DNA of 64,000 bases from Micropterix aruncella (lineage: Eukaryota > Arthropoda > Insecta > Lepidoptera > Micropterigidae), in contig OX155976.1 of assembly GCA_944548615.1 (NCBI GenBank), positions 6,546,952-6,610,951 of the forward strand, in the 5' to 3' direction. Below, piece after piece: positions 10,055 through 19,626 of the stretch. A program made the position numbers and the translations under genes. The notes below the pieces were generated by a model. The model was given only the letters and a program-made list of their open reading frames with translations. It searched no databases and was not told the origin of the DNA. Numbering within the stretch: position 1 is the first letter of the stretch; each line of letters starts with the position of its first letter.

Positions 10055-11104
10055 CTTTAGATACTAATTGTTACATCTGTTTTTTGTAGAAAAACTAAAC
10101 AAAATAACTAAAAGTTATTACATTTGTATATTTTTTCAAGAATATAAAGAAATAAAATCGATTTTCGCCCAAAAATGTTGTGTTTTAACTTGTAAAAAAA
10201 AGTATAACTATTTAAACATTTTTTTTAGTTCATGTAAAAGAGGTCTTAATAATCTTAAATTTTTTTTTTGGAACAACTCGATTCGTCGAGTAGTTGTAAC
10301 ACCGTCGCAAAACTGAAAAATATGGATTCTAGAAAAACGTGTTTAAAGTTTTAGTTACAGAAAAGTAGTATGTTTTTTACACTTACAGCAATCTGAGACT
10401 ATCAGCTATTCCAGAGGTAAAAGATTCATGAATAGATTTCAGGTTTAAGTTTAAGAAAAGAAATCATAAAAAAAATTTTTTTTTGGCTGTCTAAACCAGG
10501 GATTTTTATTAAGTCAGATTTTAACGTTTAGGAGATAGAAAGGAGATAGAAATGCAGCGGCTAATCTCCCATCACTTTGCCTAAAAAAAATAGTTCGTAA
10601 TGTAGGACATTATTCTTTGCTTCCGATGAAGAAAGGCAGATTCCAGAGGATTTAATCGACAAAGATGTTCCTCTACTCAACAATGTTGACATTTAACCCC
10701 ACTCATACTCTTGAGGAAGTTCTTTCTTTCTCTCTCTCTCTCTCTCTCTCTGCTCTCTGCCAATATCAACACTCGCCCCGGGACGACAAAAGGAGGCGAA
10801 AAAGCAAATTCTAAATAACTTTTGTCCTTTGCGACCGTTGAGACGTTCGGTTCGGTTTATTGAGACGACAGAAACTTACACCGAATTCATTTCAGACGAA
10901 ATAACCAATTCTATTAAAGGGAATAAAAAACACGACTGCCGTTACAAAAAGTGAACTACTGTACTTTTATTTTGATGTACTGTACTGTAACTGATGAACT
11001 ATTTATTTTTATTACAGTTTTTTTAATGAAATATTTATGTTAATTTATCGACATTTGGAGATTTGGACATTGACAACTTGATAAGTGATACTCGGGATGA
11101 CAAC
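10055..11104. other. gene-free sequence with TC microsatellite
   Basis: AT-rich, with a TC/CT microsatellite at about 10725-10752. An 82-codon open frame at 10068-10316 begins at TTG, is phenylalanine/lysine/asparagine-rich and has no domain I recognise; I do not call it a gene. Nothing else is supported. Confidence 0.35.
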
Positions 11105-11395
11105 GATTCTAACAATACCTAACACATCTAAATCGGTTTAAGGCGAGAGGACTACTCAACGGTCAACAGTACAGACACGAAATTTTGTATACTCATTCAG
11201 TTATGATAGCCCATTCTAAGTTTCACCATGACATAGCTGCTGCACTCACGGTTGGCTTCCGACGAGGGGACTCCTTAACGGTCAACAGCACAGACACGAT
11301 ATTTTGTATACGCATTCTATTATGATAGTCGTTCTAAATATCATTTTTAAAAAATGGAGTCGGTTATTTTTTGTTAAAATTTTGTGTATTATCGT
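11105..11395 (+). repeat. family A, about two 118-bp units and 3' end
   Basis: Units contain GGACTACTCAACGGTCAACA, CAGACACGAAATTTTGTATAC and TTATGATAGCC, followed by CACCATGACATAGCTGCTGC. A second unit begins near 11245 (GGTTGGCTTCCGACGAGGGG). The copy ends in AAATGGAGTCGGTTATTTTTTGTTA, the same closing motif as at about 40244-40275. The LTR element at 11442 lies just beyond this copy. Confidence 0.65.
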
Positions 11396-11441
11396 TTAGT
11401 TTCATCTCGAATCGAGTTTGAAAAACCCGGCTTCAGGAGTT

Positions 11442-11728
11442 TGTTACGTACCCCGCCTTAAATTGTTTAGTAATAGCACTGTTAATGTTAATTAATCTAA
11501 ATGTTAATTAATCTAAATGTTAATACTTAGTGCGCCACTGCCATAAGCATTGGCGCTGCTTTCAATATAACAGCCGTCGCAACTAAGACGTCATGCATTC
11601 GCACGCCAGCCTTCGGCGCATACACAATAAATCCGAATCAACAGTTACTGTTTCATTTTCGCCGAGCCACCGTCGTACAAATAGTGATTAGATCGTTGAG
11701 GCCTCACTGCCTATCCGACAATCTAACA
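11442..11728 (+). repeat. 5' long terminal repeat
   Basis: Starts TGTTACGTACCCCGCC and ends GACAATCTAACA (TG...CA). It contains a short internal tandem duplication of AATGTTAATTAATCTA and an AATAAA polyadenylation motif near 11627. It matches the 3' copy over its full length. Confidence 0.95.
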
Positions 11729-11729
11729 T

Positions 11730-11748
11730 TGGTGACCCGACATTTGAA
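11730..11748 (+). promoter_or_regulatory. primer binding site, tRNA-Trp-like
   Basis: One base after the LTR comes TGGTGACCCGACATTTGAA. It matches the complement of the 3' end of eukaryotic tRNA-Trp (TGGTGACCCCGACGTGA form) with one C missing and a small internal difference. Minus-strand DNA synthesis would prime here. The phrase CAATCTAACATTGGTG is repeated at 11761-11776, a partial duplicate of the LTR/primer junction. Confidence 0.7.
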
Positions 11749-12187
11749 TTTACGCACCTTCAATCTAACATTGGTGGATTATTTCTCAAAAATCGGCGGT
11801 GGTTTCGAAACAGTAGGTGTGAATGCATCAGCAGTAGCGTCAGTGTTGTACTTTTAATAAAGCCAGTGATTTCTCGTTCCGCGCACGTACCCTTATCAGC
11901 GTTGGACCGTCGAGCTTATCTCATTTGGCGAATTTCCGAGAAATCAAGACCTTATCTCATTTGGCGAATTTCTGAGAAATCAATCAGCTCGCCGACGACG
12001 ACTCTGCCTGCTACACACCGTGCGTCGGGACCACTACGTCAACGTTCACTCTACGTCAACGGGCACCCACAAGCCGTGCATATAGCCGTGCAAGACTTCA
12101 AAAAGCTAAGATTTTATTATTTATTTTTAATTTCTTTTGCCATTCTGCATAAGTTTCTACATTTTTATTGAGTAACTACTATTTGAA
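11749..12187 (+). other. retroelement leader
   Basis: Untranslated leader between primer site and gag. It contains an internal direct repeat of CTTATCTCATTTGGCGAATTTC (split over 11914-11936 and 11952-11974). An AG|GTGTGA donor-like site lies near 11813-11821 and could serve splicing to ORF3; this is a guess from the motif only. Confidence 0.5.
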
Positions 12188-13039
12188 ATGGCGACTCCTA
12201 AACCAAATACAGTAGAGGATCCTAGACTATCAGCCATGTCGTATGCAAACAGACTTCCGGATTTCTGGCGTTCTGAACCCAAACTGTTCTTCGCGCAATT
12301 CGAAGCTGTTATTGCTCCACAAAAGGCGACTGACGAAGTTAAGTATCAGCTCATCATTGCGAAACTTCAACTCGATGATCTCCACCAGGTCAGCGACATA
12401 ATTACAAATCCTCCCACTGACGAAAAATATGAAACTATTAAAAATCGACTCATTAGCGTTTATGAAGATTCTGAGCTTCGCTCATTTCAGAAACTACTGA
12501 GCGATATGCAGCTAGGTGACCAAAAACCATCGCAGCTTCTTAGAAGAATGAAAGACTTGGCCGGAGCCAAGGTCAATGATGAAGCCTTACGGATCCTGTG
12601 GGCTGGCCACCTACCCAAGCATGTGCGTTCCATTCTCGCAGTTTCGGACCAGAGCAATCTTCCGGAACTGGCCAAACTGGCCGACACAATTTTGGAGAAC
12701 ACCACTGGAACGGACGAGATTCATGAAGTTGCCGCTTCATCATCGCATAACAACCGCTCCTCTTCCAAACAACGCTCAATGGAACACACCATCGCAGAGC
12801 TAACAAAAAAAATCGACGAACTAACCACGTCGATGAAGTCGTACGAACGAGGCAGACCGAGATATTCCCAAAAAGGAAATCACTCCCGTTCGCGCTCCCG
12901 ATCGCACTCTCGGTCAAACCATCAAAACGCAGAGGATAAACCAAAAACAAATAAGGGCATTTGTTTCTTTCACAAACGTTTTGGCAACGACGCACGAAAA
13001 TGCCAAGAGCCTTGCACCTTTGGCAAGAAGGAAAACTAG
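12188..13039 (+). CDS. gag: Gag polyprotein of the LTR element
   Basis: A 283-residue structural protein that would assemble the cytoplasmic retroelement particle and package its RNA. The ATG at 12188 is the first in frame after the leader. The N-terminal two thirds has the LPDFW...KLFFAQFEA, IITNPPTDEKYETIKNRLI and LLSDMQLGDQKPSQLLRRMKDL pattern seen in CsRn1-type and related insect gags. A Ser/Arg-rich basic stretch (about 225-245) precedes a single knuckle at 259-276 with C-x2-H-x9-C-x3-C spacing (CFFHKRFGNDARKCQEPC), the CHCC variant rather than CCHC. It ends TAG at 13037. Pol overlaps in the -1 frame, so Pol is presumably made as a Gag-Pol fusion. No break is visible. Confidence 0.92.
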   Translation: MATPKPNTVEDPRLSAMSYANRLPDFWRSEPKLFFAQFEAVIAPQKATDEVKYQLIIAKLQLDDLHQVSDIITNPPTDEKYETIKNRLISVYEDSELRSFQKLLSDMQLGDQKPSQLLRRMKDLAGAKVNDEALRILWAGHLPKHVRSILAVSDQSNLPELAKLADTILENTTGTDEIHEVAASSSHNNRSSSKQRSMEHTIAELTKKIDELTTSMKSYERGRPRYSQKGNHSRSRSRSHSRSNHQNAEDKPKTNKGICFFHKRFGNDARKCQEPCTFGKKEN

Positions 13040-16000
13040 AATCAGTGCAGCAAACTGAGGCAAACGCTGTCACTGGTTCTCAATCATACCGCCTCAACAT
13101 AACTGACAAAACTAGTGGAATTAAATATTTAATAGATACTGGAGCTGGCGTATCGGTCATCCCCCGTGGAAAACATCCAGCACATCCAACGTCGATTAAG
13201 CTATACGCAGCTAACGGCACGGAGATTCGCACCTTCGGAGAACGCACCCTTCGATTGAATCTAGGCCTTCGACGTATTTACATGTGGAAATTTATAATCG
13301 CCGACGTTAAGATAGCTATTATAGGAGCCGACTTTCTAGCGCGATACAACATTCTAGTAGATTTAGGGCACCATCGACTGATAGACAATCTCACGAACGT
13401 CTCAGCAATCGCATCACTCGACAATTCAAGCTCTCCGTGCATTAAATTAATTAATGGAGAAGACCCTTTTGCAAAAATCCTAGAATCGTTTCCAAACATC
13501 ACACGACCGAACATACTGCCAAACAGTGAGGTTAAGCACAACGTCAAGCATTTCATTGAGACAACTGGACCTCCTGTTTACGCCAGAGCACGACCTCTTC
13601 CTCCAGACAGATATGCACTAGTCAAAAAAGAGATTCAAGAGCTCATCGACTTAAATATCTGCAGACCGTCCTCAAGCCCGTGGGCGAGTCCTCTGCATTG
13701 TGTAAAAAAGAAAAATGGCGACCTTCGCTTGTGCGGTGATTACCGTCGTTTGAATTCCGTCACTGTCGCTGATCGATTTCCAATTAGCAGACTTCAGGAT
13801 TTCACTTATATCCTACACGGAAAAACAGTTTTTACAAAAATCGACTTGGTTCGGGCATTTAACCAAATTCCGATTAATGATGATGACATTCCAAAAACTG
13901 CAATAATTACGCCTTTCGGCCTATTTGAGTACCTCAAATGTTCATTCGGCCTACGCAACTCTGCTCAGACATTCTCCAGGTTCATGACTGCAGTTCTACA
14001 GGGCCTAGAATTCGTATTTTGCTATATCGACGACATCCTCATCGCGTCAGCAAACGAGCAAGAGCACATTAAACACGTTAACATGGTTTTACATCGTTTG
14101 GACGAAAATGGCATCACGATCAATATTCAAAAATGCCAGTTTAATAAAAAAGAAGTAGAATATTTAGGATATCATGTGAAGGAAAAAGGAATTACGCCAA
14201 TCGCAGACCGACAGCAGGTCATATCTGATTTTCAGAGACCCGATACCGTTCAGCAGTTGCGCCGATTCCTCGGCATGATAAATTTCTACAGAGAAAGCAC
14301 TCCACACGCTGCTAAACATCAAGCAGAATTAAATAAATATTTAATTGGAGCAAAGAAAAATGACAAAACTCGTATCATATGGAACGACATCTCTTCTCAA
14401 GCTTTTCAAGGATGTAAGGATGCAATGAAGAATGCCTTCACACTCGCTCACCCAGCACCTGAAGCACAGCTAATTCTAGCTACAGACGCATCAGACACCG
14501 GCGTTGGAGCGGCCTTACAACAAAAGATAAATGGAATTATTCAACCCTTAGGTTTTTTCTCCAAAAATCTGAATGTAACTCAACGGAATTACTCGACTTA
14601 CGATCGTGAACTTCTAGCGATTTACCTAGGAATCAAGCATTTCCGTCGACTCATTGAAGGTCAAGACGTCACTATCCATACAGATCACAGACCGATTATC
14701 TACGCATTCACCAAGAACGCGTCTGCAAAAAACGAGATTCCTCGTAGGGTTCGTCAACTAGACTATATCCAGCAATTTTGCAACAAAATCGAACACATTC
14801 CAGGAGATCAAAATACCGTCGCAGACTGGTTATCTCGCATAGAAGCAATCGATTGCCCCACCGAGATTAACTACGAAGAATTAGCACTCTCACAGCAGAA
14901 TAACGACGAAGCAAATAATTTCCTCCGCTACAACTCGCAAGTGAAGAAAATTACACTCCCAGGAATCAGCAAACCTATCATCTGTGATACAGGAAAAGAC
15001 CAAATCCGACCATTTCTCACTGAGAAATTCCGTCGCACAGCATTCAATATCATCCATAATATCGCGCATCCAGGCATACGTGGCACCCGGAAATTAATCA
15101 CGCAACGATTCATCTGGCCTCGTATGCACACGCAAATTAAGGAGTGGACCCAAGCATGCATCCCTTGTCAGAAGTCGAAAACATTTCGACACAACAAACC
15201 GCAGCTTGAAAAATTCGATTCAGCTGATCGTTTCAATCACATACATATCGATTTTGTTGGGCCGTTACAAGTTTCTCAAGGCTGTCGCTTCCTACTAACG
15301 ATTATCGATAGAGCGACACACTGGTTCGAGGCGATTCCGCTTCCCGACCAAACCGCAGAAACAACAGCAAAAGCTCTGTACAATAATTGGATCACGCGAT
15401 ACGGATGCCCCGAAAAAATAACTACAGACCAAGGTACAAATTTCGAAAGCAATCTATTTCGAAATTTAACAAACGTTCTTGGTATTAAGAAACTACGAAC
15501 AACAAGCTTTCACCCGATAGCAAATGGAAAGATAGAACGCGCTCATCGCACAATGAAAGCCGCACTTATGGCTAGGCAAAACACAACAAACTGGTTCGAC
15601 GAAATACCAACAGTCTTACTAGGTATGCGAGCAGCCATTCGACAGGACACAGGAACCTCCTCAGCAGAATTAACATTCGGCAAACAATTACGTTTACCAG
15701 GAGAGTTCATTCAGCCAACCAAACACAAGCAGTTGGACTCTACGTTCGTCGAAAGACTTCAACAACACCTATCAGACCTATCAGCTAAACCAACGAGAGA
15801 ATGCACCCGAGACAACGTTTTCGTGCATCCAGATCTCAAGGATTGCACTCACGTTTTCCTGCGAGATGATATGGTCAGGAAGCCATTACAACAACCATAT
15901 TCTGGACCTTTTCGAGTGATAAAACGAAACAATAAGACGTTCGAATTATCCATAAAAGGAAAACCAAAAGTAATGTCGGCTGATCGCGTCAAACCCGCGT

Positions 16001-16203
16001 ATTTTATCTCACAGGGCAGCGATCTGAAAATGCAAAACGAAACAACACAAAAAGTTTCAAGCGACAAAATAATGACTCAAACGAATCGTCAGACCACCCA
16101 GCAAAATTCCATTCCCACGCGCGAAAAAGGCGATAAGGCAAAAGAGCATTATCGCACGCGCAGCGGACGGATCGTCAAGAAGGTCCGATTCTTAGACGAA
16201 TGA
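12955..16203 (+). CDS. pol: Pol polyprotein: protease, reverse transcriptase, RNase H, integrase
   Basis: Open from just after a TAA at 12952; the first codon shown as a start (12961) is TTG, so I infer translation by -1 frameshift from gag, not a separate start. Numbering from 12961: protease active site DTGA at 59-62; RT with LRLCGDYRRLN, and catalytic YIDD at 355-358; RNase H with DASDTG at 509 and YSTYDRELLAI; integrase zinc finger H699, H703, C733, C736; catalytic D764, D823 and E859, a DD35E spacing; then a GPF-type motif near 980. No chromodomain is seen. A GGAAAAC heptamer (13030-13036) directly before the gag stop is a plausible slip site. All catalytic residues are intact and there is no internal stop. 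Confidence 0.94.
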   Translation, partial: GHLFLSQTFWQRRTKMPRALHLWQEGKLESVQQTEANAVTGSQSYRLNITDKTSGIKYLIDTGAGVSVIPRGKHPAHPTSIKLYAANGTEIRTFGERTLRLNLGLRRIYMWKFIIADVKIAIIGADFLARYNILVDLGHHRLIDNLTNVSAIASLDNSSSPCIKLINGEDPFAKILESFPNITRPNILPNSEVKHNVKHFIETTGPPVYARARPLPPDRYALVKKEIQELIDLNICRPSSSPWASPLHCVKKKNGDLRLCGDYRRLNSVTVADRFPISRLQDFTYILHGKTVFTKIDLVRAFNQIPINDDDIPKTAIITPFGLFEYLKCSFGLRNSAQTFSRFMTAVLQGLEFVFCYIDDILIASANEQEHIKHVNMVLHRLDENGITINIQKCQFNKKEVEYLGYHVKEKGITPIADRQQVISDFQRPDTVQQLRRFLGMINFYRESTPHAAKHQAELNKYLIGAKKNDKTRIIWNDISSQAFQGCKDAMKNAFTLAHPAPEAQLILATDASDTGVGAALQQKINGIIQPLGFFSKNLNVTQRNYSTYDRELLAIYLGIKHFRRLIEGQDVTIHTDHRPIIYAFTKNASAKNEIPRRVRQLDYIQQFCNKIEHIPGDQNTVADWLSRIEAIDCPTEINYEELALSQQNNDEANNFLRYNSQVKKITLPGISKPIICDTGKDQIRPFLTEKFRRTAFNIIHNIAHPGIRGTRKLITQRFIWPRMHTQIKEWTQACIPCQKSKTFRHNKPQLEKFDSADRFNHIHIDFVGPLQVSQGCRFLLTIIDRATHWFEAIPLPDQTAETTAKALYNNWITRYGCPEKITTDQGTNFESNLFRNLTNVLGIKKLRTTSFHPIANGKIERAHRTMKAALMARQNTTNWFDEIPTVLLGMRAAIRQDTGTSSAELTFGKQLRLPGEFIQPTKHKQLDSTFVERLQQHLSDLSAKPTRECTRDNVFVHPDLKDCTHVFLRDDMVRKPLQQPYSGPFRVIKRNNKTFELSIKGKPKVMSADRVKPAYFISQGSDLKMQNETTQKVSSDKIMTQTNRQTTQQNSIPTREKGDKAKEHYRTRSGRIVKKVRFLDE

Positions 16204-16431
16204 CATCACTGCTACGTGACTTTTTCAAAATAACATTTTATATCGTCACAACAAGAGACAAAGGAAATCAGTAGTCACTGAGATCGAGCGAGTAGTAACC
16301 GCCTTTTTACCTTACCATCCTAACACCAATCCTATTTCGCTCCAGGGCTAACCAACTTGGAATCAGCCGCCAAAGATCCTTTTCTCCTACACAAGTATCA
16401 TTATTCCAATTTCTTGCTACTACAAGGCGAT

Positions 16432-16692
16432 ATGGGATCTCAACAAAGCAAAGACGAAGTCATTATCGCTGGAACTAAAATGGAAAACACGAACCGACTA
16501 TCAGACACACTCATAATCATCGCAGTCATCTTGATAGCCATCATTTTCGCCGCCCTTTGCCATCAACGATGTCGGCAAGGTATCCGGAAGTGGGTCCGAA
16601 TGGAAATCGCCCGCCCTCACCTTCTGCCGCCACCAGGGACAACCAGCTCCAGCACCGCAGCAGCCACTCCAGGTCAACACGCCATGGTTTAG
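16432..16692 (+). CDS. ORF3: small predicted N-myristoylated single-pass membrane protein
   Basis: Eighty-six residues from an ATG at 16432 in good initiation context (G at -3 and +4). The frame is open further upstream to a TTG at 16357, but the ATG gives a protein starting MGSQQSK, which fits the N-myristoylation rule (Gly2, Ser6, basic residue 7). Residues 26-42 are strongly hydrophobic (a single membrane span), followed by C43 and C47, possible palmitoylation sites. A basic stretch (R46-R61) comes next, then a Pro/Ser/Thr/Ala-rich tail with PPP. It is far too short for an envelope protein and has no signal peptide, fusion peptide or glycosylation pattern. A pyrimidine-rich TTTCGCTCCAG at about 16335-16345 could be a splice acceptor. 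Function unknown; a membrane-targeting or particle-trafficking role is inference. Confidence 0.65.
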   Translation: MGSQQSKDEVIIAGTKMENTNRLSDTLIIIAVILIAIIFAALCHQRCRQGIRKWVRMEIARPHLLPPPGTTSSSTAAATPGQHAMV

Positions 16693-17002
16693 TGCAGTGC
16701 TAGTGAAAATAAATGCGCGCTCAAGGCTGCATTCTGTGAAAATGACTTAACAAATGTTTTTTTTTCTACAAGGTCTTTTACAGCCTCTAATTATAAAAAA
16801 TATATATGTTTTAATTTTGTACGCAATTCAACAATTTATTTACAAAATTGTTCAATATTTTTACAGCATTTCACAATTGTTTACATACTAACAACATGCG
16901 TTTTTCAATGTATACTAACATAGCATGTAGCACAATTTAAATACGAGGTAACTACCACAAGCAATGTATCGAGATTAACTTTAATATTCTAAGCAAATCT
17001 CT

Positions 17003-17014
17003 AGGGGGGAGCAG
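17003..17014 (+). other. polypurine tract
   Basis: AGGGGGGAGCAG lies directly against the TG start of the 3' LTR, in the position where plus-strand DNA synthesis is primed. It has one pyrimidine, which is tolerated in this class. Confidence 0.75.
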
Positions 17015-17301
17015 TGTTACGTACCCCGCCTTAAATTGTTTAGTAATAGCACTGTTAATGTTAATTAATCTAAATGTTAATTAATCTAAATGTTAATACT
17101 TAGTGCGCCACTGCCATAAGCATTGGCGCTGCTTTCAATATAACAGCCGTCGCAACTAAGACGTCATGCATTCGCACGCCAGCCTTCGGCGCATACACAA
17201 TAAATCCGAATCAACAGTTACTGTTTCATTTTCGCCGAGCCACCGTCGTACAAATAGTGATTAGATCGTTGAGGCCTCACTGCCTATCCGACAATCTAAC
17301 A
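17015..17301 (+). repeat. 3' long terminal repeat
   Basis: Same 287 bp as the 5' LTR with no difference found by eye. AATAAA at about 17199-17204 would direct polyadenylation of the element transcript. Followed by the AGTT target duplication at 17302. Confidence 0.95.
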
Positions 17302-17329
17302 AGTTCCTGATTCGTTCTAGAGAGAGACG

Positions 17330-18400
17330 GAGCTATGGCGCATGAACGTGAAAACGGAACGTGAAAACTTTCTTCTTCGAGTATACAATACGTAGGCGTC
17401 CATGAAGTATCATGGAAGTGTACCATAGAAGTGTACTATAGAAAAGAACTACCATGCAGTCTAACTCTACTTCTTCGGTACTTCACTTCTAGCCGGTATT
17501 GAGAAGCCAGCAGCCACTTCGCAAGATATGTTTGAGAGGGATTTAATCCACTATGAACTCAGGAGCTCCTCCGCCGCGAGCCATTGGCTCCCCGATGGGC
17601 GCCAGTTCGCGCTGAAAGTGGTAATTTATTCGTCTATCTTGACTTGATACATTAGGAGTTCATGCGAGGGCAGGAGCGTCTACCCGATTCTCTTCATGTG
17701 ATCATTCTCCTACATGCGGAATCCCCATAAGAGACAGACGAAGCACATTCGAAAAACGTTCCAAATTTGAAATTTACACTTCTTGCGAAACATGAACGCC
17801 TGCTACTTCGATTGAATAGGGTTTGAACGTGAAATATGGACGAAATGCTTTACCGGTCTACCAACCGACGAGAAGGTAAAGTATTGTGAACGAGCTAATT
17901 TCTGTTTCGAGATGAAGACGGATATCTTTTTGAACCCCCCCGAGACGATTACGACCATTTTCAAACTGAAGTCTGTGTGTGAAGGTATTCGTCCACGATA
18001 GCGCCGAAACGCTTAATCCGATTGAGTTGAAATTTGGCATGCAGGGATCATTTGATCATGGCAAGGGTTGAAAAGATTGTGGTTGAAATCGGAGACAGAA
18101 AAAACACGTTCAAAAACGTTCAAAATTTGAATATCAACGGCGACAGCTGGCGGGAAGGTGAAGAGACGCTCTTTGCGAAACATGAACGCCTGCTACGTTG
18201 AATAGGGTTTGGATGTGAAAATGGTTTTTTTCTGGAGTAATTATATACCTACGTAGGCGACCACGAAATACCATGAAAGTAGTACCATGCATCCATGGTA
18301 CTTCACTTCTAGTTAGTGTTGAGCCAGCAGCTACTTCCCAAGATGGGTTTTAGTGCGATTCAATCCGCTGTTAGGTAAACTTAGGAATGTTGTCGAGCAG
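17330..18400 (+). repeat. family E, long direct duplication, with family D module inside
   Basis: A block containing CGTAGGCGTCCATGAAGTA, GGTACTTCACTTCTAG and AGCCAGCAGCCACTTC (about 17390-17560) recurs diverged at about 18253-18385. The motif AAACATGAACGCCTGCTAC appears at 17788 and again at 18178. Between them, 17875-18095 is a family D leading module (AAAGTATTGTGAACG, CACGATAGCGCCGAAACGC, AGATTGTGGTTGAAATCGG). A second locus of family E is at 28690-29520. No protein is encoded. Confidence 0.6.
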
Positions 18401-19140
18401 CAGCTATGAGGATGTATTTTACTTCACTTTCAATTCCGTGTGTGCAAGATGGAGAGGCAACGTTCGCTGTGTTACGTCACTGGCCGTGTAAGTCGTACCG
18501 CCCCGCGACCTCGTGGACCCTAAGCTCCAGTCAAGCAAGCAAACCAAGCTGTACGTACAGTACAGTACAAACCACGAGCGAAACATCGCCGGAAACCGGC
18601 TGCGGCTGCGGCCGCAGTGGACTCGCATCGACTATAAAAGCGTGACATCATTAAAGGTAATAAGAATCGGAAAGTATAGTAATCGATTAACGGCTCGGAA
18701 GCCAGCCTTGCCGCGCAAAAACTGCGCCGCAATTTTTTAGTCGACTAACAATATCGTTTTTACACGAATTCCGTCTTGTTAACTAGTAATTAATCTTGTT
18801 AGCCATGTATTGTATATTATATATTTATATAATATATATGGGGGTAGGACGAAACTGTTACGCGCGGATCTGTCAAACGACGCAAAGTGCCTATAGGCAC
18901 TGTTGGCGTCACACGGGTTAATATGTATTATTTGTTGAGTGGGGCTTTTCTAAGGTCCTTATGAGCCTTGTAACACTGCGACCATTGCTGATCTATTGTG
19001 TTCGCCACCTACTATAGTTCTGTGCTAAGCCTCGTGGGTTTAATATGTATCAGGTTGCTCAACGCCTTACTACTTTTTGAATACCGCAGGCGGCGCTGAT
19101 AGCATTGTCTGGCTAAGATAATCGTAATTTAAAAATAAGA
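18401..19140. other. unassigned, GC-richer patch then AT palindrome
   Basis: At 18406-18740 the base composition rises and open frames of 69-79 codons overlap on both strands, which is typical of composition rather than coding; no domain is recognised. An AT palindrome (TATATTATATATTTATATAATATATA) lies at about 18811-18837. Nothing else is supported. Confidence 0.3.
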
Positions 19141-19142
19141 TT

Positions 19143-19205
19143 AAAACGAATTTACCGAGTGAAGTTTGTAACACCCGTTGTTTCGGCGATATTGCAACTG
19201 CCGTT
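19143..19205 (+). repeat. single arm of the ACCGCGTGAA hairpin family
   Basis: AAAACGAATTTACC, GTGAAGTTTGTAACACCCG, TTTCGGCGAT and TTGCAACTGCCGTT occur in the order seen in the hairpins at 24646-24770 and the palindrome at 46375-46557. Only one arm is here, cut off where a family B copy begins. Confidence 0.6.
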
Positions 19206-19626
19206 TGTGCACTCTGACTAACAGTCGGGGGAGTCTGGAAGCAGTACTGTTTCCTATAGAGCGGGGGTGGTTGCGGACCTTACGGCGACTGCTCTTGAAA
19301 CGACCATCGGCTACCCAATCCTGGGTAAACAGCCGGGCAAAGGATGCCGTAGTCCGCGATAGATCCGGTATACACCGTTTCACCGCTTCGTAAGGGAAAG
19401 GACCGCGCAAGCGACCTCGGACTCGTAACCAATCGAGAGACTGGAGTAATTTGGTCGCAATTGGAAGTAAGGGCGTGAGTGTAAGTCCGCTGGGTAACAC
19501 TCCTGGCTATCTCGCGGTTAAGGCGTTGGCCTCCTACGGGTTTGTGGTGGAGCTTGACGGTGGACTGTTCTGTCCAAGTCTTCTGCGCTCACTCCAGGGA
19601 GATAGAACGACTGTAGTTGACATGTT
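19206..19626 (-). repeat. family B copy, with 40-bp internal deletion
   Basis: Runs from GTGCACTCTGACTAACAGTC to CTGTAGTTGACA. The core (CTTACGGCGACTGCTCTTGA, CGATAGATCCGGTATACACC, CTGGCTATCTCGCGGTTAAG) is close to the copy at 49880-50421. About 40 bp between AGAACGACT and GTAGTTGACA, present in other copies, is missing. Open frames of up to 119 codons on both strands are by-products. Confidence 0.75.

Larger units (their letters stand above)
11442..17301 (+). mobile_element. complete Ty3/gypsy LTR retrotransposon, CsRn1-like
   Basis: A 5860-bp element with two 287-bp LTRs in which I found no difference by eye, a 4-bp target duplication AGTT (11438-11441 and 17302-17305), a primer binding site, gag, pol, a third small ORF and a polypurine tract, in that order. 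Established knowledge: RT, RNase H, then integrase order defines Ty3/gypsy. The CHCC-type gag knuckle and tRNA-Trp-like primer site are features reported for the CsRn1 lineage. Identical LTRs imply recent insertion and all three reading frames are open, so the copy may still be mobile. This is the only intact coding unit in the window. Confidence 0.93.

Noticed and set aside
10068..10316. 82-codon Phe/Lys/Asn-rich frame
   Set aside because: TTG start, low-complexity AT-rich composition, and no domain.
16357..16431. Upstream extension of ORF3 to a longer protein
   Set aside because: The extension begins at TTG, not ATG, and the internal ATG has good context and produces the myristoylation motif.
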